DNA of 39,002 nt, taken from assembly GCA_012514975.1 (NCBI GenBank), contig JAAYZF010000136.1:1-39002 (forward strand), given 5' to 3'. This DNA is from a bacterium. GTDB lineage: Bacteria > Auribacterota > UBA3054 > JAAYZF01. Both the position numbers and the translations under genes were made by a program. Positions within the stretch are counted from its first letter, which is position 1, and the number at the start of each line of letters is the position of its first letter. Positions 22,059-32,539 of this stretch are shown here, one piece after another. The notes under the pieces were generated by a model. The model was given only the letters and a program-made list of their open reading frames with translations, was not told the DNA's origin and did no database searches.

Positions 22059-23189
22059 ATGTTCGACCGCATCGTCCAGATGTTCGTCAAGGAGATCATC
22101 CAGGTCCTGCGCGACCCGCGGATGCGCGGCGTCGTCTTTGTCGCGCCGGTCGTCCAGTTGTTCGTCCTCAGCTACGCGATCACGACGGATGTGAAGAACA
22201 TCAGGCTTGCGGTCGTCGACCGCGACGCGACGCCCGAGAGCCGCGAGATCATCAGTCGCTTTGCCGGCTCGGAATACTTTCACATCGTCTCGTATGTCGA
22301 TTCCGAAGAGGCGGCGCAGGACATGGTGGACCGCGAGCAAGTGCAGGCCTTCATCGCCATCCAGCCCGGCTTTGCCCAAGCGCTGCGCGCCGGGTGGTCG
22401 GCCCCGCTCCAGCTCGCCATTGACGGCACTGACTCGCAGACAACCCGCGTCATCCTCGGCTACGCCAACGACGTCGTCACCCGCTACTCGACGCAGGTCC
22501 TGGTCGACCGTTTCGCCCGCACAACGGGCAGGCGGCTCGAGCCTGACCGCGTGCCGCTCGAAACGCGCGCATGGTACAACGTGAATCTCGAAAGCCGCGA
22601 GTTCTACGTCCCCGGCATGCTCGTCGTCATCCTGGGGCTGGTCACCCTGATGCTCACCAGCATGGCCGTCGTGCGCGAACGCGAGATCGGCACCCTCGAA
22701 CAGCTCATGGTCACGCCCATCAAGCCCGCCGAGCTCATCATCGGCAAGACCGTGCCTTTCGCCTGCGTGAGCTTCGTCGAGCTGGCGATCGTACTGTGCA
22801 TCGTCATCTTCTGGTTCGAGATACCATTGCGCGGCAGCCTGTGGCTGCTCCTGCTCGGCTCGGCGCTCTACGTGACCAGCATGCTGGGCGCCGGGCTGCT
22901 CATCTCGACAAGCTGCCGCACGCAGCAACAGGCGACGATGACGAACATCATGTTCCTCATGCCCACGATCCTGCTTTCCGGCTTCATCTTCCCGATTGAC
23001 AACATGCCGCGGGTGATCCAGTGGGTCACCATCGTCAATCCGATGCGCTATTTCGTGGATGTCTCGCGGAACGTGTTCCTGAAGGGCAGCGGCATCGCGC
23101 TGCTCTGGCCGGACCTTGCGGCGCTGCTGGTGATCGGCTGCGTGCTGCTCGCGCTCGCAAGCACGCGCCTGAAAAAGACGCTCGCCTGA
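22059..23189 (+). CDS. ABC-2 type permease (YbhR-like)
   Basis: A 376-residue permease homologous to the previous gene, with the same plan: N-terminal helix near 22-42, outer domain with VVDRDATPESREIISRFAGS, and C-terminal helices around VREREIGTLEQLMVTP and DNMPRVIQWVTIVNPMRYF. It starts one base after the previous stop, and AGGAAGAA lies upstream. It is the last gene of the operon. Only 21 bases separate its stop from the end of the convergent aminotransferase gene, and no clear terminator is seen between them. Confidence 0.9.
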   Translation: MFDRIVQMFVKEIIQVLRDPRMRGVVFVAPVVQLFVLSYAITTDVKNIRLAVVDRDATPESREIISRFAGSEYFHIVSYVDSEEAAQDMVDREQVQAFIAIQPGFAQALRAGWSAPLQLAIDGTDSQTTRVILGYANDVVTRYSTQVLVDRFARTTGRRLEPDRVPLETRAWYNVNLESREFYVPGMLVVILGLVTLMLTSMAVVREREIGTLEQLMVTPIKPAELIIGKTVPFACVSFVELAIVLCIVIFWFEIPLRGSLWLLLLGSALYVTSMLGAGLLISTSCRTQQQATMTNIMFLMPTILLSGFIFPIDNMPRVIQWVTIVNPMRYFVDVSRNVFLKGSGIALLWPDLAALLVIGCVLLALASTRLKKTLA

Positions 23190-23210
23190 TTCCCGTGGAC
23201 GGCGCGGAAA

Positions 23211-24392
23211 TCAGTGATTCACGTTCTTTTCCGCCCACGTCTTGATCCGCCCGACCGCCTGCTTCAGATTGTCCATCGACGTGGCGAACGACATGCGCAG
23301 ATGATCGTCAGCGCCGAATGCCCCGCCCGGTATCGCCGCCACGTGCGCCTCGTCAAGCAGGCGCTTCGCAAGCTCGAAGGAGGGAATCTTCCACGCGGCG
23401 AGATTCGGGAAGACGTAGAACGCGCCCTGCGGGAACAGGCAGTGCACGCCGGGGATCCGGTTGAGCGCGTCGACAAAGTATTTCGCGCGCTCCTCGAACG
23501 CCGTGCGCATCATCTCGACGCAGTCCTGGCTAGCGTTGAGCGCCGCCACTGCGCCGTCCTGCGTAAACGACACGGGGCCGGAAGTCGAGTGGTCCTGCAG
23601 CCGCCCCATTGCCAACGCGAATTCCTTGTTCGGGCACGCGGTATACCCGAGGCGCCAGCCCGTCATGCTGTACGTTTTCGAGAATGCGTTGACGGTGAAC
23701 GTCCGTTCGTAGAGATCGGGCGCGAGTTTCGCGAAGCTGACGTGCTTGAACCCGCCGTACGTGAGATGCTCGTAGATTTCGTCGGAGACGACGACGACGC
23801 GCGGATGCGTGCGCAGGACGACGGCAAGCTCCTTCTGCGCTGCCTCGTCGTAGCCCATGCCGGTCGGATTGGACGGCGTATTGAGCACCAGGACGCGCGT
23901 CCTGGGCGTGATGGCCTTCTCGAGTTGCGCGGGCGTGATGCGGAAACCCGTCTCGTCGGTCGTCGGCATGAATACCGACGTGCCGCGCGCAAGCGTGACA
24001 AACTCGGGATAGCTCACCCAATAGGGCGACGGGATGAGCACTTCGTCGCCCGGCTCGAGCAGGCAGTTGAACAGGTTGTACAGCGCGTCCTTGCCGCCGC
24101 AGCTCACGATGATCTGCTCGGCGGCGTAGGTGAGGCCGTTGTCGCGCAGCAGTTTCGCGGCGATTGCCTTGCGCAGGTCGGGCGTGCCGACCGTGGGCGC
24201 GTACTTCGTCCTGCCGGCCTTGAGCGCCTTGATGCACGCTTCCTTGATGTGGTCGGGCGTGTCGAAATCAGGCTCGCCCGCGCCGAGGGAGACGACATTG
24301 ACGCCCTGCGCGACGAGTTCCTTGGCGCGCGTGGTGATCGAGAGAGTGGCCGAGGGCTTGACGGTATCGATGAGCTTGTTCGTCAGTTTCAT
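23211..24392 (-). CDS. Class I aminotransferase, aspartate aminotransferase type
   Basis: A 393-residue PLP enzyme of the class I, subgroup 1-gamma type (bacterial AspAT, sometimes also acting on prephenate). The PLP lysine is K239 in NAFSKTYSMTGWRLGY; N175 in SNPTG, D204 and Y207 in VVSDEIYEH contact the cofactor. LRMSFAT near the C-terminus carries the carboxylate-binding arginine. It transfers the amino group between aspartate and 2-oxoglutarate; prephenate use cannot be judged here. It is the last gene of a minus-strand operon, 9 bp after tsaD. No strong ribosome site is visible, so coupling to tsaD is likely. Confidence 0.92.
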   Translation of the reverse strand: MKLTNKLIDTVKPSATLSITTRAKELVAQGVNVVSLGAGEPDFDTPDHIKEACIKALKAGRTKYAPTVGTPDLRKAIAAKLLRDNGLTYAAEQIIVSCGGKDALYNLFNCLLEPGDEVLIPSPYWVSYPEFVTLARGTSVFMPTTDETGFRITPAQLEKAITPRTRVLVLNTPSNPTGMGYDEAAQKELAVVLRTHPRVVVVSDEIYEHLTYGGFKHVSFAKLAPDLYERTFTVNAFSKTYSMTGWRLGYTACPNKEFALAMGRLQDHSTSGPVSFTQDGAVAALNASQDCVEMMRTAFEERAKYFVDALNRIPGVHCLFPQGAFYVFPNLAAWKIPSFELAKRLLDEAHVAAIPGGAFGADDHLRMSFATSMDNLKQAVGRIKTWAEKNVNH

Positions 24393-24401
24393 GGTGATGC
24401 A

Positions 24402-25397
24402 TTAGCTTGCTGAGGGGTGAAACGTCGGGGTGATGTCAATGGAAAAATCGTCGGCGCCGCGCTCGGCAAAGAGCACGCTGCCGCGATAGGCGATCATGCG
24501 CGCGTTGTCGGTGCAGAGCGCGAACGAGGGAAAGACGACACGGATGCCGCGCTGCCCGGCGGCGCTGGTCAGCAGCGCGCGCAAGCGTGCATTCGCGCTG
24601 ACGCCGCCGCCGACAACGATCGTCCTGCGGCCCAGCGACTCCGCCGCGCGCAATGTTTTTGTCACGAGGATGTCGACGACGGCCTCCTGGTACGATGCCG
24701 CCACGTCCGCCAGTGGCGCGCCGGGATGCTTCTGCGTGAAATACAGCAGCGCCGTCTTCAATCCCGAGAAACTGAAATCAAGCGTCTCGTCATGCGCCAT
24801 GCCGCGCGGGAACTGGTACGCGTCGGCGCGGCCGCCCTGCCCGGCCTGCTCGATTGCCACGCCGCCGGGGAAGCCGAGGCCAAGAAGCTTCGCCCCCTTG
24901 TCAAACGCCTCGCCCGCCGCATCGTCGCGCGTCCGGCCGACAATCCGATAGGCGCGCATGCCGCTGATGTCGGCCAGCATGGTATGCCCGCCGGAGACGA
25001 CGAGGGATAGGAAGGGGAATGGAATCTCCGTCTCCGCGCACGCGGCGTACATGTGCGCCTCGATGTGATTGACGGCGACGAACGGTTTTCCGATCGAGAA
25101 GGCGAGCGCCTTGCCGTAGCACAGCCCGACGATCAGCGCGCCCGCAAGCCCCGGGCCGTTTGTGGCCGCGATGACGTCAACCGCATCGAGAGGCACGGAC
25201 GCCTCCGCGCACACGGCGTGCACCAGCCCCGACACTGTCTCGAGATGGCAGCGGCTGGCCAGCTCAGGCACGACGCCGCCATACGGCGCGTGCGTGGCGA
25301 ACTGCCGCGCGATCTTCTCGGTGAACGAACGGCTGCCGGAGTCGTGCAGCGCGGCAGCCGTTTCGTCACAGGATGTTTCGAGCCCCAACGTCACCAT
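24402..25397 (-). CDS. tsaD: tRNA N6-adenosine threonylcarbamoyltransferase TsaD
   Basis: A 331-residue member of the Kae1/TsaD/Qri7 family that makes the universal t6A37 modification in ANN-decoding tRNAs together with TsaB, TsaC and TsaE, which are not in the window. The start LGLETSCDETAAAL, the metal-binding H111 and H115 in NHIEAHMYA, and the ATP-binding VSGGHTML and VGGGVSANARLR blocks are all present. Length is normal. GAGAGACGG precedes the ATG. It lies between the repeat-tailed lipoprotein gene and the aminotransferase gene. Confidence 0.95.
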   Translation of the reverse strand: MVTLGLETSCDETAAALHDSGSRSFTEKIARQFATHAPYGGVVPELASRCHLETVSGLVHAVCAEASVPLDAVDVIAATNGPGLAGALIVGLCYGKALAFSIGKPFVAVNHIEAHMYAACAETEIPFPFLSLVVSGGHTMLADISGMRAYRIVGRTRDDAAGEAFDKGAKLLGLGFPGGVAIEQAGQGGRADAYQFPRGMAHDETLDFSFSGLKTALLYFTQKHPGAPLADVAASYQEAVVDILVTKTLRAAESLGRRTIVVGGGVSANARLRALLTSAAGQRGIRVVFPSFALCTDNARMIAYRGSVLFAERGADDFSIDITPTFHPSAS

Positions 25398-25464
25398 GCG
25401 TCCGTCTCTCTTCTATCGTTTCGTCACGCACCATGCGGATGCGCGCACGATGCACGCGGAGCGC

Positions 25465-26094
25465 TCAGCGGGTGACTTCCTGCCCGGCGTCGGGCAGCGT
25501 CGCGTCGCCGGCTTCGCGGCCGGGCAGCGTCGCCTCGCCGGCTTCGCGGCCGGGCAGCGCCGCCTCGCCGGCTCCGGGGCCGGGCAGCGCCGCGTCACCG
25601 GCTTCGCGGCCGGGCAGCGCCGTGCGCGACGCCGGGACCGGCTCCTCGATTCCGTCTGGCTGGCCCGGCGTCTTGCCTTTCACGAACTCGACGCGGTAGA
25701 CCGTGAACACCTGGTCGAGCTTGAACTCGAACGACCTGCGCTTCTCGACGTCGCTCTCGCTTTCACCCACGCCGATGTGATAGTCGAAGGGATAGGCCGC
25801 ATCCTTGGCGAAGAACTGGTGGAGGCTCGACCACGTGCGGTCCCCGTGGTCGCTGAACAGGATGCGCCGCTCGGTCCATGAGCGCCCCTTCATTTCGCGC
25901 GGCGTTTTATCGAACTCGATGATGTCGGCGGGCGAATAGCCGATTTTCATGAACGAGTTCTCGATCTCGACCTGCGCCTGGTTGACGCGGGTCTCGAACG
26001 TCGTGCAGCCGCACTGCAGGGCGCAGAGCGCCGCGAGCGCAAGCGCCGTTGCCGCGGCCCGCGCCGCGCGCATGTACGGATCACACGGTTTCAT
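25465..26094 (-). CDS. Putative lipoprotein with decapeptide-repeat tail
   Basis: A 209-residue protein of unknown function. A long hydrophobic N-terminal signal ends in LQCGCTTF; the second Cys could be lipidated, although Gln at -3 is unusual for a lipobox. Residues about 35-155 form a compact mixed domain with no family I recognise (KIGYSPADIIEFDKTPREMKG, RTWSSLHQFF, VFTVYRVEFVKGKTPGQ). The last 50 residues are tandem decapeptides close to ALPGREAGDA, encoded by an exact 30-bp repeat. It lies between a CtpA-like protease and tsaD in a minus-strand operon, so an envelope role linked to the protease is possible but only inferred. Confidence 0.6.
   Translation of the reverse strand: MKPCDPYMRAARAAATALALAALCALQCGCTTFETRVNQAQVEIENSFMKIGYSPADIIEFDKTPREMKGRSWTERRILFSDHGDRTWSSLHQFFAKDAAYPFDYHIGVGESESDVEKRRSFEFKLDQVFTVYRVEFVKGKTPGQPDGIEEPVPASRTALPGREAGDAALPGPGAGEAALPGREAGEATLPGREAGDATLPDAGQEVTR
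25491..25630. repeat. 30-bp tandem repeat inside the lipoprotein gene
   Basis: CGGGCAGCG(T/C) recurs at 25491, 25521, 25551, 25581 and 25611, an exact 30-bp period with four full units and a partial fifth. The unit is in frame and encodes variants of ALPGREAGDA. Units differ by a few substitutions, mainly at codon third positions and in one PGPGAG variant. Confidence 0.92.
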
Positions 26095-26144
26095 GATGGC
26101 TCCCTTTCTGCGCGTGATAGGTGTGTAGTGACGCCGTGAGGCAT

Positions 26145-27524
26145 CTATTCCGTGGTGTCATCGGCGGGCTCGCCGGCGTCGTCCGATGGGGCGGGGTCCG
26201 CCTCATCCGCGGCTCCCGCGGGCGCTTCCATCCGGTTTGTGAACGAGAGAGCATATTCCGAGCCGGCAAGGAAGCGCATGCCCTTCAGCAGATCAACCGC
26301 GCGGTCAAGCTGCTGGTCGCGGAACTGCTCGAGCTGTTTGTACCGCTCGTACGCGGCCTTGGACATCGTGTTCGTGCTCTCGCGCGCCAGCGCCCGCTTC
26401 TCGACGATGCTGATCTCGTCGTCTATCGTTATGGGCACCTCGATGTTCGGGTAGATCCCCGTCCCGTGGATGCAGACGCCGGACGGGGTGTAGTACTTCG
26501 CCGTCGTGAGCCGCAGGGCGGTGTTGTTCGCGCCGATGGGCAGGACGGTCTGAACGGAGCCCTTGCCAAAGCTTTTGCTGCCGAGGACGACCGCACGCTT
26601 GTGGTCTTTCAGCGCGCCCGTCACGATTTCGGACGCGCTTGCCGACGCGCCGTTCAGCAGCACCACCATCGGGAAGGCGTACCATGTCCCGTTCTCCGGC
26701 ACGCGATACACCTGGTTCTGTGAAGGAATCCGGCCGCGCGTCGACACCACGACGTCGTTCGCCCTGAGAAACAGCGACGAGACGTCGATCGACGTGACGA
26801 GCAGCCCGCCCCCGTTGTTCCGCAGATCGAGCACGAGGGCCTCCATCCCCTGCGTCACCAGCGCATCGATCGCGTCCCTCAACGCCGCCCCGGTGTTCTT
26901 GTCGAAATTCGTCACGCGCACGTAGCCGATCATGTTCGTCGGGTCGACCATCTGCGCATCGCGCACGGTGTTGACCTTGATGATGGCGCGGGTGATGGTG
27001 TGCTCCTTGACCTCGCGGACGTCCTTGAGCGTGCGCTGGATGGTGATGGTGACCTTCGTTCCGGGCTTGCCGCGCAGGCGCTTGATGGCATCGCCGACGG
27101 ACATGCCGCGCGTGTTCTCGTCGCCGATCTTGATGATCTTGTCGTTCGGCATCAGGCCGGCCTTGAACGCGGGCGTGTCTTCCATCGGCGCAATGACCGT
27201 GAGCATGTCGTCGCGCACGCCGATCTCGATGCCCAGCCCGCCGAATTCACCCTCCGTCTCGACCTTCAGATCGTCAACCGCCTGCGGCTCCATGAACTCG
27301 CTGTGCGGATCGAGCGAGCGGAGCATGCCGTGCAGCGCCCCGTAGATCAGGTTCGTCGGATCGACCTCATCCGCATAATCGCTCTGGATGATCGCCACGG
27401 CCGAGGCGAACAAGTCGAGATAGGGGAAAATGTCCTCGGGCGAAGGCTGTGAGGGGGACGCCCCGAGCGCTGCGCCCGCGATCAGCCCGATGGCTGCTGT
27501 GCGCCGTATCATGGCTAGATTCAT
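26145..27524 (-). CDS. S41-family C-terminal processing peptidase (CtpA-like)
   Basis: A 459-residue exported serine protease. An N-terminal signal (1-22) is followed by a helical region, a PDZ domain (about 85-165, with EGEFGGLGIEIG and GLMPNDKIIKIGDE) and the S41 catalytic core. The Ser/Lys dyad is S296 in NGASASASE and K321 in GSKSFGKGSVQ. Such proteases trim C-termini of periplasmic or membrane proteins. The C-terminal 30 residues are acidic and Ala/Pro rich. It is the first gene of a minus-strand operon, 50 bp before the lipoprotein gene. Promoter: 27557-27586. Confidence 0.93.
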   Translation of the reverse strand: MNLAMIRRTAAIGLIAGAALGASPSQPSPEDIFPYLDLFASAVAIIQSDYADEVDPTNLIYGALHGMLRSLDPHSEFMEPQAVDDLKVETEGEFGGLGIEIGVRDDMLTVIAPMEDTPAFKAGLMPNDKIIKIGDENTRGMSVGDAIKRLRGKPGTKVTITIQRTLKDVREVKEHTITRAIIKVNTVRDAQMVDPTNMIGYVRVTNFDKNTGAALRDAIDALVTQGMEALVLDLRNNGGGLLVTSIDVSSLFLRANDVVVSTRGRIPSQNQVYRVPENGTWYAFPMVVLLNGASASASEIVTGALKDHKRAVVLGSKSFGKGSVQTVLPIGANNTALRLTTAKYYTPSGVCIHGTGIYPNIEVPITIDDEISIVEKRALARESTNTMSKAAYERYKQLEQFRDQQLDRAVDLLKGMRFLAGSEYALSFTNRMEAPAGAADEADPAPSDDAGEPADDTTE

Positions 27525-27556
27525 ACTGGTTTCCAGTCACCTTCTGTTTGGCCGAT

Positions 27557-27586
27557 AGTATACCAAATCCGTCGCGCAACGCGCAA
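27557..27586 (-). promoter_or_regulatory. Promoter of the S41 protease operon
   Basis: On the minus strand TTGCGC (27586-27581), an 18-base spacer and TATACT (27562-27557) with TTTGG in front, an extended -10. An inverted repeat, CCAAATCCGT (27563-27572) with ACGGATTTGG (27586-27595), fills the spacer and could act as an operator. Confidence 0.5.
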
Positions 27587-27699
27587 CGGATTTGGGAAAG
27601 GGGGGAGGATGCCTGTGTTCGCCCTTTACAGCGGGGCCGTCCTGCCGCCACATGCCCCGGCTAACGCGCTGCGAATCCCCCAATGGTGTAATGGGGGAT

Positions 27700-27740
27700 A
27701 GACGCCGATTCCGCAGTTTGGGATCGACAGCTGTCAACGG
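27700..27740. repeat. Interspersed hairpin repeat, copy 2
   Basis: It matches 5669-5709 at about 35 of 41 positions, beginning AGACGCCGATTCCGC in both. Both copies lie in intergenic DNA and both are preceded or followed by another short hairpin. Confidence 0.65.
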
Positions 27741-27914
27741 TCGAGGACGAGGACGAGGACGATGTTGCACTGAAGACTCAATACTGAATCCCCCATGAGA
27801 CTGCGTTGGGAAATGCCATCCGCCAGTGAGGCATCGGAGGGATGCCAAACTGCGGGCACACGGCGACAGGCATACTGATTATCGATCACCGATCACCGAT
27901 CATCCGACGTTCCC

Positions 27915-27945
27915 CGTCCTCTGCGTCTCTGTGCCTCTGTGGTTC
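27915..27945. repeat. CTCTGTGCCTCTGTGGTTC element, copy 1
   Basis: A 31-bp sequence matching 31392-31422 at 28 of 31 positions, ending CTCTGTGCCTCTGTGGTTC in both. The element resembles short accacagaggcacagag-type repeats that I recall from many environmental bacterial genomes. Confidence 0.8.
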
Positions 27946-27973
27946 GTTGAGACGGGCTTCCCTCTACCGGCAG

Positions 27974-29674
<1,701 letters not shown>

Positions 29675-29718
29675 GCGAATGCTCCTTCCCGCTGATGATG
29701 TGACGACCGGCAGTTGCT

Positions 29719-31173
29719 TCACACTTCATGCGGCTCGGCTTCCTCGACAAGCGGCACGGGCGGCTGGACGGGCATTGTTTCCTTGATCTCGATCAGTTTC
29801 CATCGGCCGCTTCTGAACCGCACGGGGAAGACGATCGCGAGCACGAGCACGTAGAGCACGAACCAGGCCCACGCCCAGTAGATGCCTAGATGCAGCACGG
29901 AGACCATCACGTACACGCCGGGCACGAACATGAGCCAGGAGACCGCGGCATGCACAAGCATGGGGAACCAGGTGTCGCCGGCGCCTTTGAGCGCGCCGCT
30001 CACCGTGGTCTGTATGCCGTCGAACACGCCGAGCAGGGCGAGCATGACGAGGAGCCAGCGGCCATAGTGGTAGACCTGCGAGAAGAGTTCGTCGGAGATG
30101 CCCTCGCCGCGGAACGGGGCGAAGAACAGCGCGGGGAACAGGGCGAACAACACGCCCATCAGCGTCATGTACCCCACGGCCAGGATCACACCGCGCCGCG
30201 TCGTGTCAACGGCGGCGGCGGGATTCGCCGCGCCGATGTGCTGGCCGACGAGGATCGACGTGGCCATCGAGACGCCAAGCATCGGCAGGAATGCCAGCGA
30301 GTTGATCGAGAGCGTGACGTTCGACGCGATCAGCGCCTCCTTGCCCAGCCGGCCGACGAGCAGGACGAAGAGGCTGAACGCCGCGATGTCGAGCCCGAAG
30401 CTCAGGCCGGACGGCCCGCCGAACCGTATCAGCCTCGAGAACGACGGCCAGCGGAACCGCCAGTGTGACAGCACCGCGTATTCGCGCCGCCAGCGCGGCC
30501 GCGTGACTAGCACTGCAAACGCGGCCATCCCGGCCATCGAGGCGGCCACCGTGGCGTAGGCCGCGCCCGCGATGCCCAGCTCCGGGAAGCCCCATCGGCC
30601 GAAGATCAATGCGTAGTTCAGCGCGATGTTCGCGCAGGCCGTGGACACGTTCACCCACAGCGGCGTCCACGTGTCCCCGCGGCCGGAGAAGAACGATGAC
30701 AGCGCGCTGTTCACCAGCGGCACGAACGCCCAGGCGACCATGATGTCGAAGTAGAGGATTTCCGCTTCGAGCACCGCGGGCTCGTGCCCGATCCAGCGCA
30801 GCACGGCCACGCCCGCCGGGCGGCACAGGAAACAGATCAACCCGCTGATCGCCGCGAGATACAGGCCATGCCACACGCTCACGCCGACCATGCGCTTGTT
30901 GCGCGCGCCATGGTATTGCGCGACGAACGTGTTCGTGTAGCCGGTGACGCCGAGGAAGAAGCTCAGGAAGGTGAACGAGAGGATGCCCCCGCCGCTCGAT
31001 GCCGCGGCGGTGATGTCGCTGTAGCGCGTCAGCATCACGCGGTCGATGAAGTGCATGATCGTGTACGACGCCGTCGACATCACGAGCGGCGTGGCCACGC
31101 GGATCAGCTCGCGGTACCCGCCGGCAGGGGCGCGTTCGAGCACAAACAAATCCTTCAAATGCAGCTTCTTCAT
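29719..31173 (-). CDS. MATE-family efflux transporter
   Basis: A 484-residue protein with about twelve hydrophobic helices in two related halves, as in MATE (NorM/DinF) exporters driven by Na+ or H+ gradients. Recognisable segments are [24 protein letters not shown] at the first helix, [22 protein letters not shown] at helix six and [21 protein letters not shown] in the second half. The start at 31173 ([10 protein letters not shown]) is chosen over the open frame to 31263 because the latter would extend past the promoter. The substrate cannot be told. Likely first gene of an operon with ilvD. Confidence 0.9.
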   Translation of the reverse strand: MKKLHLKDLFVLERAPAGGYRELIRVATPLVMSTASYTIMHFIDRVMLTRYSDITAAASSGGGILSFTFLSFFLGVTGYTNTFVAQYHGARNKRMVGVSVWHGLYLAAISGLICFLCRPAGVAVLRWIGHEPAVLEAEILYFDIMVAWAFVPLVNSALSSFFSGRGDTWTPLWVNVSTACANIALNYALIFGRWGFPELGIAGAAYATVAASMAGMAAFAVLVTRPRWRREYAVLSHWRFRWPSFSRLIRFGGPSGLSFGLDIAAFSLFVLLVGRLGKEALIASNVTLSINSLAFLPMLGVSMATSILVGQHIGAANPAAAVDTTRRGVILAVGYMTLMGVLFALFPALFFAPFRGEGISDELFSQVYHYGRWLLVMLALLGVFDGIQTTVSGALKGAGDTWFPMLVHAAVSWLMFVPGVYVMVSVLHLGIYWAWAWFVLYVLVLAIVFPVRFRSGRWKLIEIKETMPVQPPVPLVEEAEPHEV

Positions 31174-31191
31174 GGGTGTCTCAAAAGCCTT

Positions 31192-31200
31192 AGTATACCA
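31192..31200 (-). promoter_or_regulatory. Extended -10 promoter of the MATE-ilvD operon
   Basis: On the minus strand TGGTATACT (31200-31192) is identical to extended -10 elements elsewhere in the window. No good -35 lies 16-18 bases upstream (CTGCTT at best), as is common with extended -10 promoters. The leader would be short, about 12-14 bases before the ATG at 31173. Confidence 0.5.
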
Positions 31201-31438
31201 GAAAGCGGCTGAAAAAGCAGCGCGAGTGCGTGCGGCGGCATCGAGGAAATTCGTCGCGCACACGGCGGCGCGACGAAGTTAATGGCGGCACACCGCGGCG
31301 TTTCAACGGACAGGGCGCGCGGAATGCCATTCCGCGTCTACATACACTGTGGGCGTGTAGCAGTCCGGCGTTGCCGTTTGCCACACCAGAGCGTCCTCCG
31401 TGCCTCTGTGCCTCTGTGGTTCAGGTTGTCGTATCTGC
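31201..31438. other. Intergenic region between the MATE operon and the sugar importer
   Basis: About 240 bp with no gene. It holds a hairpin CGCGGAAT-GCC-ATTCCGCG (31318-31336) and the second CTCTGTGCCTCTGTGG element (31392-31422). Confidence 0.6.
31392..31422. repeat. CTCTGTGCCTCTGTGGTTC element, copy 2
   Basis: It matches 27915-27945 at 28 of 31 positions. It lies 17 bases before the -35 of the sugar importer promoter, in the same orientation as copy 1. Confidence 0.8.
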
Positions 31439-31467
31439 TTGCGCTCGGATGCGCATTATCGTATAGT
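31439..31467 (+). promoter_or_regulatory. Promoter of the AraFGH-MoeA-MoaA operon
   Basis: TTGCGC (31439-31444), a 17-base spacer and TATAGT (31462-31467). The leader to the ATG at 31508 is about 35 bases. No AraC-type binding site was recognised. Confidence 0.55.
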
Positions 31468-31507
31468 ATAGCACTGAGATTCATGGAGCTAACCTCGGGA
31501 GATGGAC

Positions 31508-32524
31508 ATGAATGCCACCGCATCGTTACGCCGCCTTGCGTGCCTTGTGACAGCCGTTGCCGCCCTGTTCCCCTTCGCCGCATGCCGGAAGCCCGCCGCG
31601 TCGCCGGGCAGCGGAGTCAAGATCGGCTTTCTCGTCAAGCAGCCCGAGGAGCCCTGGTTCCAGCTTGAATGGAAATTCGCCGACAAGGCATCGAGGGACC
31701 TCGGATTCGAGCTGGTCAAGATCGGCGTGCCTGACGGCGAGAAAACGCTTGCCGCAATCGACAATCTCGCCGCGGGCGGCGCGCAGGGCTTCATCATCTG
31801 CACGCCTGACGTGCGGCTCGGCCCGGCGATTGTCGCGAAGGCAACACAGAAAGGCCTGAAACTGCTCGCCGTGGACGACCAGTTCATCGGGCCGGACGGC
31901 GCGTTCATGACGAATGTCCACTATCTCGGCATCTCGGCGCGCAAGATCGGTGAATCGGTCGGCGGGGCGTTGCACAAGGAGATGACGGCGCGCGGGTGGC
32001 CCGTGGGCGAAGTGGGCTGCCTTGTCGTGACGTTTGACGAGCTTGACACGGCGAAGCAGAGGACTGAAGGCGCGGTCAGCGCGCTCGTTGCGGCAGGGTT
32101 CCCCGCGGGGCAGGTGTATCGCGCGCCGACGCGCACGCCCGACATCCCCGGGTGTTTCGACGCGGCGAACGTTGTGCTCACGAAGAACCCGGCGTTCAAG
32201 TACTGGCTCGTGTGCGGCATGAACGACAATGCCGTGCTCGGCGCCGTCCGTGCCACCGAAGGCCGCGGGTTCAACGCCGGCAACACCATCGGCATCGGCA
32301 TCAACGGCACGGACTGCATCGTCGAGTTCGAGAAGGAGAAGCCCACCGGCTTCTTCGCCTCGGTCCTCCTCACCGCGCGCGTCCACGGATATGACACGGC
32401 GGCGATGATGCACCGCTGGATCAGCGAGGGCATCGAGCCGCCCCTTGACACGCGCACCCTCGGCATCATGATCGACCGCGCGAATTTCCAGCAGGTTCTC
32501 GCCGAGCAGGGCGTGCGGGAATAG
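31508..32524 (+). CDS. araF: AraF-like sugar ABC transporter substrate-binding lipoprotein
   Basis: A 338-residue periplasmic sugar-binding protein closely resembling E. coli L-arabinose-binding protein: it shares blocks such as GFLVKQPEEPWFQ, EWKFADKA, PDGEKTLAAIDNLA, ICTPD, VDDQF, ELDTAKQRT, RATEGRGF and GIGINGTD. A signal peptide ends in PFAACRK, a likely lipobox, so it is probably lipid-anchored, unlike the soluble E. coli protein. The start at 31508 has GGGAG 6 bases upstream; 31502 is an alternative ATG. It delivers sugar to the AraGH transporter encoded next. L-arabinose is the best guess; related pentoses or galactose are possible. Confidence 0.92.
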   Translation: MNATASLRRLACLVTAVAALFPFAACRKPAASPGSGVKIGFLVKQPEEPWFQLEWKFADKASRDLGFELVKIGVPDGEKTLAAIDNLAAGGAQGFIICTPDVRLGPAIVAKATQKGLKLLAVDDQFIGPDGAFMTNVHYLGISARKIGESVGGALHKEMTARGWPVGEVGCLVVTFDELDTAKQRTEGAVSALVAAGFPAGQVYRAPTRTPDIPGCFDAANVVLTKNPAFKYWLVCGMNDNAVLGAVRATEGRGFNAGNTIGIGINGTDCIVEFEKEKPTGFFASVLLTARVHGYDTAAMMHRWISEGIEPPLDTRTLGIMIDRANFQQVLAEQGVRE

Positions 32525-32539
32525 CACTGCGAGAGGGAC

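Larger units (their letters stand above)
27596..27972. other. Repeat-rich intergenic region between ilvD and the S41 operon
   Basis: About 380 bp without a convincing gene. From left to right it holds a hairpin ATCCCCCA/TGGGGGAT (27675-27699), the second copy of the interspersed 41-bp repeat (27700-27740), a GAGGAC hexamer run (27741-27759), a GATCACC heptamer run (27884-27900) and a CTCTGTGCCTCTGTGG element (27915-27945). The dense mix of short repeat types suggests a site where such elements collect. No intrinsic terminator for ilvD is visible. Confidence 0.6.

Noticed and set aside
23214-24413. Plus-strand open frame of about 399 codons opposite the aminotransferase
   Set aside because: It mirrors the aminotransferase gene, is Arg-rich and has no recognisable motif or plausible ribosome site.
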